Of a stretch of 10,872 nt of DNA, positions 6,355 through 10,872 are shown piece by piece. Location: NCBI GenBank assembly GCA_015494385.1, contig WGBJ01000020.1, forward strand, positions 1 to 10,872, in the 5' to 3' direction. A program made the position numbers and the translations under genes. The DNA comes from Marinosulfonomonas sp. (GTDB lineage Bacteria > Pseudomonadota > Alphaproteobacteria > Rhodobacterales > Rhodobacteraceae). The notes under the pieces were generated by a model. That model had not been told where the DNA came from. It searched no databases and was given only the letters and a program-made list of their open reading frames with translations. Within the stretch, counting starts at the first letter, position 1, and each line of letters begins with the position of its first letter.

Positions 6355-6468
6355 ATGACAAAAACCATCCTGTTACTTGCAATCCTGTCCCTTTCGGCCT
6401 GTGCCACAGTCGAAGGACTGGGCCGTGACATTTCCGCAGGCGCACGCAAGGTGAACAACGCGCTTTAA
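6355..6468 (+). CDS. Entericidin A/B-type small lipoprotein
   Basis: A 37-residue lipoprotein. Residues 1-15 are a lipoprotein signal (MTKTILLLAILSLSA) ending in a lipobox LSAC, with C16 the predicted lipidated residue. The mature part CATVEGLGRDISAGARKVNN matches the entericidin pattern C-x-T-V-x-G-x-G-x-D-I followed by a short amphipathic helix. In E. coli the entericidins form a chromosomal toxin/antidote pair linked to stationary-phase lysis; single entericidin-like genes are common in alphaproteobacteria, where their role is less clear. The ATG lies two bases after the solute-binding protein stop, with AAGGA nine to ten bases before it inside that gene, so the two are very likely co-transcribed and perhaps translationally coupled. 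No partner entericidin gene is next to it. Its length is short but typical. The position after an orphan binding protein is unusual and its meaning is unknown. Confidence 0.85.
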   Translation: MTKTILLLAILSLSACATVEGLGRDISAGARKVNNAL

Positions 6469-6564
6469 AAGCCGGCGTATCTGCTCTGTTTCATGTCCGG
6501 TTTCCTGTCCCTGTGGCAGCGCCTGGCCGTGTTTGTTTGAAAACATGGACGAATTCGCGCTACT

Positions 6565-6678
6565 AGAGCGTGTCACACTTGATCAGATTCGAGCTTTCGC
6601 CGGCCCGACCGAGGCAGCGTTCGCGCAAGCGAATGCGTTCGGTCTGGGCGGTGAATTCGATTTGGTGTGACATGCTCT
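6565..6678. repeat. 114-bp imperfect palindromic element, MITE-like
   Basis: The ends are AGAGCGTGTCACAC (6565-6578) and GTGTGACATGCTCT (6665-6678), inverted copies matching at 13 of 14 bases. Inside, GACCGA (6607-6612) pairs with TCGGTC (6639-6644), and TTCGC (6620-6624) pairs with GCGAA (6629-6633) around a GCAA loop, so most of the element can fold into one long interrupted hairpin. It fills the gap between the entericidin gene and the aquaporin gene and ends 28 bases before the latter's start. Short palindromic elements with AGAGC-type ends are scattered in many alphaproteobacterial genomes. I see no clear target-site duplication, and no transposase is near. Whether it is a mobile relic or a structured RNA processing site cannot be decided from one copy. 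Confidence 0.65.
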
Positions 6679-6706
6679 TATGGGGGCGAAGGATAGGAAC
6701 GGCGCA

Positions 6707-7360
6707 ATGAAACAAAAACTGCTGGCGGAATTTATTGGCACCGCGATGTTGCTGATCGGCGTGCTCGGATCCGGCATCATGGCCGAAAACATGTCAGGCG
6801 GAAATGACGGCATTGCCCTGCTGGCCAACGCCATCGCCACCGGAGCGATGCTCTATGTGCTGATCACCACCCTTGGCCCCGTATCGGGCGCCCATTTCAA
6901 CCCCGCCGTGACACTGGCCTTTGCCCTACGCCGCGAACACCCCGCGGGTCAAATCCTGCCCTATGTGATGGTGCAAATCACCGGCGGCATCCTCGGCGTC
7001 TGGTTCACCCACATCATGTTCGATCTGCCGATCCTGCAAACCTCGACCCACGCCCGCACCGGCCTCCCGCTCTGGAGCAGTGAAATCTTTGCCACCTTCG
7101 GCCTGTTGTTCGTGATCTTCGGCGGCATCAAACACAAACCCGATACCGTCCCGACCCTCGTTGCGCTCTATATCACCGGCGCTTACTGGTTCACCTCCTC
7201 CACCAGTTTCGCCAATCCCGCCGTCACCATCGCCCGCAGCCTTTCGGACACATTCGCGGGCATCTATCCGGCGCATATGCCGATGTTCATCGTCATGCAA
7301 CTGATCGGTGTCGTCGCCGTCGCCCTGATCCTGCCGCACCTGTTCAAGGACCAGAAATAG
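6707..7360 (+). CDS. Aquaporin-family (MIP) channel
   Basis: A 217-residue inner-membrane channel of the major intrinsic protein family, with six predicted membrane helices and two half-helices. The first NPA box is HFNPAV (N65-P66-A67) after GPVSGA. The second is FANPAV (N170-P171-A172), followed by TIARSLSDTFAGI. Most water channels and glycerol facilitators have Arg directly after the second NPA; here that place is Val and an Arg comes five residues after the Ala (R177). This variant occurs in a bacterial subgroup that includes proteins from arsenic-resistance loci, so water, glycerol or arsenite are all possible substrates. No arsenic gene is visible in this window. The ATG at 6707 is chosen over the in-frame ATG at 6680 because AGGA (6695-6698) sits eight bases before it and the protein then begins MKQKLLAEFIGT, the normal family start. 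Any promoter probably lies in or next to the palindromic element upstream. Confidence 0.9.
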   Translation: MKQKLLAEFIGTAMLLIGVLGSGIMAENMSGGNDGIALLANAIATGAMLYVLITTLGPVSGAHFNPAVTLAFALRREHPAGQILPYVMVQITGGILGVWFTHIMFDLPILQTSTHARTGLPLWSSEIFATFGLLFVIFGGIKHKPDTVPTLVALYITGAYWFTSSTSFANPAVTIARSLSDTFAGIYPAHMPMFIVMQLIGVVAVALILPHLFKDQK

Positions 7361-7395
7361 CCCTTCTTCTTGGCCGAAATATCCGCGCCGCAGGC
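7361..7395 (-). repeat. Short intergenic repeat, copy A (minus orientation)
   Basis: Read on the minus strand, this begins GCCTGCGGCGCGGATATTT and ends in a purine-rich AAGAAGAAGGG. It matches the sequence after the last gene of the window (from 10833) at 17 of the first 19 bases, and both have a purine-rich tail. It starts directly after the aquaporin stop codon. I associate this motif with Rhodobacterales intergenic DNA, from memory only. Confidence 0.55.
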
Positions 7396-7436
7396 ATCCC
7401 TTGCCAAAAACACACGCGACCCCTAGCAAGGTGCAC

Positions 7437-8957
7437 ATGACCTCGATCTTTGATAATGGCGCCCCCGCGCCCTGCCCCGCCCCCTTCAATCTGGCGCAAT
7501 ATGTGCTGTCGCTTGCCCCTGCTTTGGGCGACAAATGTGCCCTGTCGGTTCTGCACACAGACCACACCGATGACTGGACCTACGCCCGCTTTGAAGCCGC
7601 CGTGCGCGGCACCGCCACCGGCCTGTTGCAACAGGGGCTGAAACCGGGCGACCGCATATTGATGCGGCTTGGCAATACCGTTGAATTCCCGATCCTGTTT
7701 CTGGCCGCGATCACCGCCGGACTGGTGCCCGTGCCCATATCCTCGCAACTGACCACACCTGAAATTACCGCGATCAGCCATGAAATCACTCCGGCCCTGA
7801 TTGTCGCGGACAGTGGCATTGCCCTGCCCGATCCCCTACCTTGCCCTGTGATCACCGCGCAGGATTTGCACAGCTTCCACCACCTGCCCTCGGCCTTTTA
7901 TGCCGAGGGCGATCCGAACCGCCTTGCCTATATCATCTACACCTCCGGCACCTCGGGCATCCCGCGGGCGGTGTGCCACGCGCATCGCGCAATCTGGGCG
8001 CGGCGGATGATGTTCAAGGGGTGGTATGGCCTCACTGCGCATGACCGGATGATGCACGCGGGGGCGTTCAACTGGACCTATACACTGGGCACCGGCCTGA
8101 TGGATCCGCTATCGATCGGTGCTACCGCCCTGATCCCCGCCGCCGGCACAACAGCCGCCGATCTGCCCGCGCTGATGGCGAAACACCGCGCCAGCATCTT
8201 TGCCGCCGCCCCCGGAGTGTATCGGCAAATGCTGAAAAATCCGCTGCCGCCCCTGCCCGACCTGCGCCACGGGTTGTCCGCCGGTGAAAAACTGCCCGAA
8301 ACCATCCGCAACCACTGGAACGGTGCCACCGGCAAAATGCTGTTCGAGGCTTACGGCATGTCCGAATGTTCCACCTTCATTTCCGGCAGCCCTGATCATC
8401 CCGCACCCCACGGGGCCTCGGGCTATCCACAACAGGGCCGCCGCGTGGCGGTGCTGGATCAGGACGGTGAACCGGTGCCCTTTGACACCGCGGGCACCCT
8501 TGCCGTTCACCGCAATGATCCGGGCCTGATGCTGGGCTATCTGGATGCTGTAACGGAAACAAACAGCAGATATGCAGGTGACTGGTTCCTGACCGGCGAC
8601 AGTTGCAGCATGGCCCCTGATGGTGCCATCACCTATCTGGGCCGAACTGACGATATGATGAACGCAGGTGGCTACCGTGTGTCCCCACTGGAAGTGGAAC
8701 ACGCCCTTGCCACCCACCCCGCCATCCACGAGGTCGCCGCCGTCGAGGTCACCGTCAAAGCCGACACAACGGTGATTGCCGCCTTTTACACCTCTGATAC
8801 CCCTCTGGACGAAGCCGGATTAATCGACTACGCCAAGGACAGACTGGCGCGTTACAAAACCCCCCGCATTTATGTCAGGGTTGCCTCGTTGCCCAAAGGG
8901 GCCAACGGCAAACTGCTGCGCCGCCAATTGCGCGAAACATACGAGAAACAGACATGA
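7437..8957 (+). CDS. AMP-binding enzyme, acyl-CoA synthetase-like
   Basis: A 506-residue member of the class I adenylate-forming superfamily, predicted to activate a carboxylic acid with ATP to an acyl-adenylate and transfer it to CoA. Core motifs in order: YIIYTSGTSGIPRAV (165-179, phosphate-binding A3), FEAYGMSEC (303-311, A5), DWFLTGDS (382-389, A7), GRTDDMMNAGGYRVSPLEVE (402-421, A8 hinge) and PKGANGKLLRRQL (486-498, A10, with the adenylation lysine K492). The usual lysine of A3 is Arg here (R177). The order of motifs and the length fit benzoate/acyl-CoA ligase-like enzymes, but the acid substrate cannot be named. The ATG at 7437 has AAGG five bases before it and is preferred over an upstream in-frame TTG at 7401. 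Its stop overlaps the next gene's start as ATGA, so it heads a probable three-gene operon. Confidence 0.9.
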   Translation: MTSIFDNGAPAPCPAPFNLAQYVLSLAPALGDKCALSVLHTDHTDDWTYARFEAAVRGTATGLLQQGLKPGDRILMRLGNTVEFPILFLAAITAGLVPVPISSQLTTPEITAISHEITPALIVADSGIALPDPLPCPVITAQDLHSFHHLPSAFYAEGDPNRLAYIIYTSGTSGIPRAVCHAHRAIWARRMMFKGWYGLTAHDRMMHAGAFNWTYTLGTGLMDPLSIGATALIPAAGTTAADLPALMAKHRASIFAAAPGVYRQMLKNPLPPLPDLRHGLSAGEKLPETIRNHWNGATGKMLFEAYGMSECSTFISGSPDHPAPHGASGYPQQGRRVAVLDQDGEPVPFDTAGTLAVHRNDPGLMLGYLDAVTETNSRYAGDWFLTGDSCSMAPDGAITYLGRTDDMMNAGGYRVSPLEVEHALATHPAIHEVAAVEVTVKADTTVIAAFYTSDTPLDEAGLIDYAKDRLARYKTPRIYVRVASLPKGANGKLLRRQLRETYEKQT

Positions 8958-9610
8958 TCAAGCTTGATATCATCTCCGATCCGATTTGCCCGTGGTGCTA
9001 TATCGGCAAGGCCAATCTGGATCGCGCACTGGCCGCACATCCCGACCACCCGTTTATAATCGAATGGCATCCGTTCCAGTTGAACCCCGATATGCCGCCG
9101 CAGGGCATGGACCGGCGCGAGTATCTGGAACTGAAATTCGGCGGCAAGGAAGCGGCCGTCAAGGTCTACGCCGAAATCGCGCAAAAGGCCGAAGAAGCGG
9201 GGCTGGAAATCGACTTTGCCGCAATCAAACGTACGCCGAACACCCTGAATGCGCATCGGCTGATCCATTGGGCGGGGATCGAAGGCGTGCAGACATTTGT
9301 GGTGTCCGCCCTGTTTCGCGCCTATTTCGTCGAGGGGCGCGATATCGGCTCAAACGATGTGCTGTGCAACATTGCCGAGGCTTCAAACATGGATGCCGAC
9401 ATGGTGGAGCGTCTGCTGAATTCAGATGCCGATGTTGAGTATATCCGCAAACGCGACGCCGAGGCCCGCGAACGCGGGGTGCGCGGGGTGCCGACCTTTA
9501 TTGTTGCCAATGAATCGGTGCTGACCGGCGCACAGCCGGCGGACCTGTGGGGGCAAGTGATTGCCGAAATCAACGAACAGCTTGAAAAAGACAACACGCC
9601 GGAATCCTGA
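8954..9610 (+). CDS. DsbA-family oxidoreductase, FrnE type
   Basis: A 218-residue thioredoxin-fold protein of the DsbA family, FrnE branch, which also includes 2-hydroxychromene-2-carboxylate isomerase relatives. The N terminus, LDIISDPICPWCYIG (4-18), carries the redox motif C12-P-W-C15. A helical insertion follows, with the branch-typical EWHPFQLNPDMP (37-48) and TPNTLNAHRL (94-103), and GVRGVPTF (175-182) supplies the cis-proline P180 next to the active site. No signal peptide is present, so it acts in the cytoplasm, as FrnE proteins do, probably as a thiol-disulfide oxidoreductase or isomerase; having both cysteines argues against a pure glutathione-transferase-like isomerase. It overlaps the synthetase gene by four bases and is followed six bases later by an MFS exporter gene, so all three are probably on one transcript. 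The physiological partner is unknown. Confidence 0.92.
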   Translation: MIKLDIISDPICPWCYIGKANLDRALAAHPDHPFIIEWHPFQLNPDMPPQGMDRREYLELKFGGKEAAVKVYAEIAQKAEEAGLEIDFAAIKRTPNTLNAHRLIHWAGIEGVQTFVVSALFRAYFVEGRDIGSNDVLCNIAEASNMDADMVERLLNSDADVEYIRKRDAEARERGVRGVPTFIVANESVLTGAQPADLWGQVIAEINEQLEKDNTPES

Positions 9611-9616
9611 CCAGAA

Positions 9617-10822
9617 ATGAACACCCCCCATTCCCCCCTTGGCAAACGCGAGTTCATCGCCCTGATGGGCATGACCTCGGCCGCGATCGCCTTTTCGATT
9701 GACGCGATGCTGCCGTCCCTGCCGGAAATCGGTCAGGCGTTGACACCGGATGCGATCAACCGTGCGCAACTGGTGTTGACCAGCTTTGTTCTGGGCATGG
9801 GGGTGGGCACATTTTTCACCGGACCACTGTCGGATGCCTTCGGGCGCCGCCGCGTGCTACTGGGCGGGTTTTTCCTCTATATGATCGGTGCCCTTCTGGG
9901 GATGCTGGCCGGATCACTGGAACTGCTGCTGGCGGCACGTCTGATACAGGGGCTTGGGGCCGCCGGTCCGCGTGTGGTGGCCATGGCGGTGATCCGCGAC
10001 CGGTTTTCCGGGCGGCAAATGGCGCAGGTGATGTCCTTCGTGATGATGGTGTTTACACTCGTGCCCGCCTTTGCCCCCAGCATGGGGGCCGGCATCATTT
10101 ATCTGGTTGGCTGGCGCGGGTTGTTCGGCGCCTTTGTGGTGTTCGCCATACTCAACAGCCTGTGGTTCGGGTTGCGCCAGCCCGAAACCCTGCGGCCGGA
10201 AAACCGCCGCGAATTTCGGCCGGCAAAGCTGTGGGAAGGTGTGAAAGAGGTTCTGTCCAACCACACCGTGCGCACCACGATCATGGTGCAGACGATGATC
10301 TTCGGCTCTTTGTTCGGGATGCTGTCCAGCACCCAGCAGGTGTTTGATATCACCTTTGGTCAGGGCGCAAATTTCCCGCTGTGGTTTGGCGGGATTGCTT
10401 TGGTTGCAGGGACGGCAAGTGTGGTGAACGCGACCTTCGTGGTGCGGCTGGGGATGCGGCGGATTATCCGCGTAACCCTGATGGTGCAAATCCTGTTGTC
10501 GGGCAGTTTTGCGATACTGGTCTGGTCGGGGCTGATGCCTGATGCGTTGTATTTTGCGGCCTTTTTGCTGTGGATGACTTCGGTGTTCTTCATGGCTGGC
10601 ATGACCATCGGCAACCTTAACGCCATCGCGATGGAGCCGATGGGGCATATGGCCGGCATGGCCGCCTCGGTCACCAGCGCACTGTTCACCGTTTCGGCGG
10701 TGATGATCGCCGCGCCAATCGGGTTGGCTTTTGATGGCACCCCGCTGCCACTGGCCATCGGGGTGTTTGGCAGTGCTTTGGTCGCACTGGCCCTGATGCA
10801 AATGATCCGGCGGGAACCTTAA
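9617..10822 (+). CDS. MFS exporter, Bcr/CflA drug-resistance type
   Basis: A 401-residue major facilitator superfamily protein of the DHA1 Bcr/CflA type, predicted to export small molecules by proton antiport across the inner membrane. Early landmarks are SIDAMLPSLPEIG (27-39), typical of the Bcr branch, and the loop 2-3 motif A, GPLSDAFGRRRVLLGG (69-84). Next comes the helix 4 segment AARLIQGLGAAGPRVVAMAV (106-125) with R118, then IRDRFSGR. The helix 5 region, MVFTLVPAFAPSMGAGI (144-160), is the antiporter motif C area. Twelve membrane segments can be placed along the length, with a basic central loop around the REFRPAKLWEGVKE segment. The start has only a weak CCAGAA before it, six bases after the preceding stop, consistent with coupling to upstream translation. 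Real substrates of such pumps are rarely predictable. The protein is full length with a short basic C terminus (MIRREP). Confidence 0.92.
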   Translation: MNTPHSPLGKREFIALMGMTSAAIAFSIDAMLPSLPEIGQALTPDAINRAQLVLTSFVLGMGVGTFFTGPLSDAFGRRRVLLGGFFLYMIGALLGMLAGSLELLLAARLIQGLGAAGPRVVAMAVIRDRFSGRQMAQVMSFVMMVFTLVPAFAPSMGAGIIYLVGWRGLFGAFVVFAILNSLWFGLRQPETLRPENRREFRPAKLWEGVKEVLSNHTVRTTIMVQTMIFGSLFGMLSSTQQVFDITFGQGANFPLWFGGIALVAGTASVVNATFVVRLGMRRIIRVTLMVQILLSGSFAILVWSGLMPDALYFAAFLLWMTSVFFMAGMTIGNLNAIAMEPMGHMAGMAASVTSALFTVSAVMIAAPIGLAFDGTPLPLAIGVFGSALVALALMQMIRREP

Positions 10823-10832
10823 GAACTTTTAT

Positions 10833-10872
10833 GCCTCCGGCGGGGATATTTGTGGAACAAAGATGGAAAAGC
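10833..10872 (+). repeat. Short intergenic repeat, copy B (runs to window edge)
   Basis: The sequence begins GCCTCCGGCGGGGATATTT ten bases after the MFS exporter stop and continues into a purine-rich AACAAAGATGGAAAAG. It matches the minus-strand sequence at 7395-7361 at 17 of the first 19 bases. No terminator-like T run is visible. The element may extend past the window. Confidence 0.55.

Noticed and set aside
6545..6670. 41-residue plus-strand open frame running through the palindromic element
   Set aside because: It has no ribosome binding site, and the sequence is explained by the palindrome. An open frame of this size in GC-rich DNA is expected by chance.
9914..10801. 295-residue minus-strand open frame opposite the MFS exporter
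   Set aside because: It is His/Gln/Pro/Arg-rich with no domain-like pattern, as expected for the shadow of a GC-rich membrane-protein gene.

Overview
The window looks like chromosomal DNA of an alphaproteobacterium, most likely Rhodobacterales (Roseobacter group). This is inference from the GC-rich, third-position-GC-biased genes, the gene families present, and a short intergenic repeat (GCCTCCGGCGGGGATATTT-like) that I associate with that order. All protein genes I can support lie on the plus strand. No rRNA, tRNA, CRISPR array, transposase or phage gene is visible.

Layout. Positions 1-747: the 3' part of a DUF4198 protein gene, cut by the window edge. Positions 787-2594: a translationally coupled pair for pseudouridine breakdown, a PfkB-family kinase (psuK) and pseudouridine-5'-phosphate glycosidase (psuG), which share an ATGA overlap. 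Positions 2645-3355: a two-helix DUF502 membrane protein. Positions 3356-4300: an AT-richer island with two tandem genes for tiny exported single-helix proteins. Their mature parts are identical over 44 residues, and each has its own ribosome binding site and intrinsic terminator. A decayed third copy follows. Positions 4301-4531: non-coding DNA with a strong intrinsic terminator facing the minus strand and a possible promoter/operator for the next gene. Positions 4532-6468: a YejA-like periplasmic solute-binding protein without permease genes, followed at once by a 37-residue entericidin-type lipoprotein. Positions 6565-6678: a 114-bp imperfect palindromic element that resembles a MITE. Positions 6707-7360: an aquaporin-family channel. 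Positions 7437-10822: a tight three-gene cluster of an acyl-CoA synthetase-like enzyme, a FrnE-type DsbA-family oxidoreductase and a Bcr/CflA-type MFS exporter, with a 4-bp overlap and a 6-bp gap.

How the genes work together. PsuK phosphorylates pseudouridine and PsuG splits the product into uracil and ribose 5-phosphate, so the pair salvages a nucleoside released by RNA turnover. The last three genes are probably one transcript, but no shared pathway can be read from sequence. The rest is ordinary accessory metabolism and envelope function. The most unusual part is the island of duplicated small exported proteins, together with the unexplained minus-strand terminator next to it. I found no evidence for a defence system or a large novel machine.
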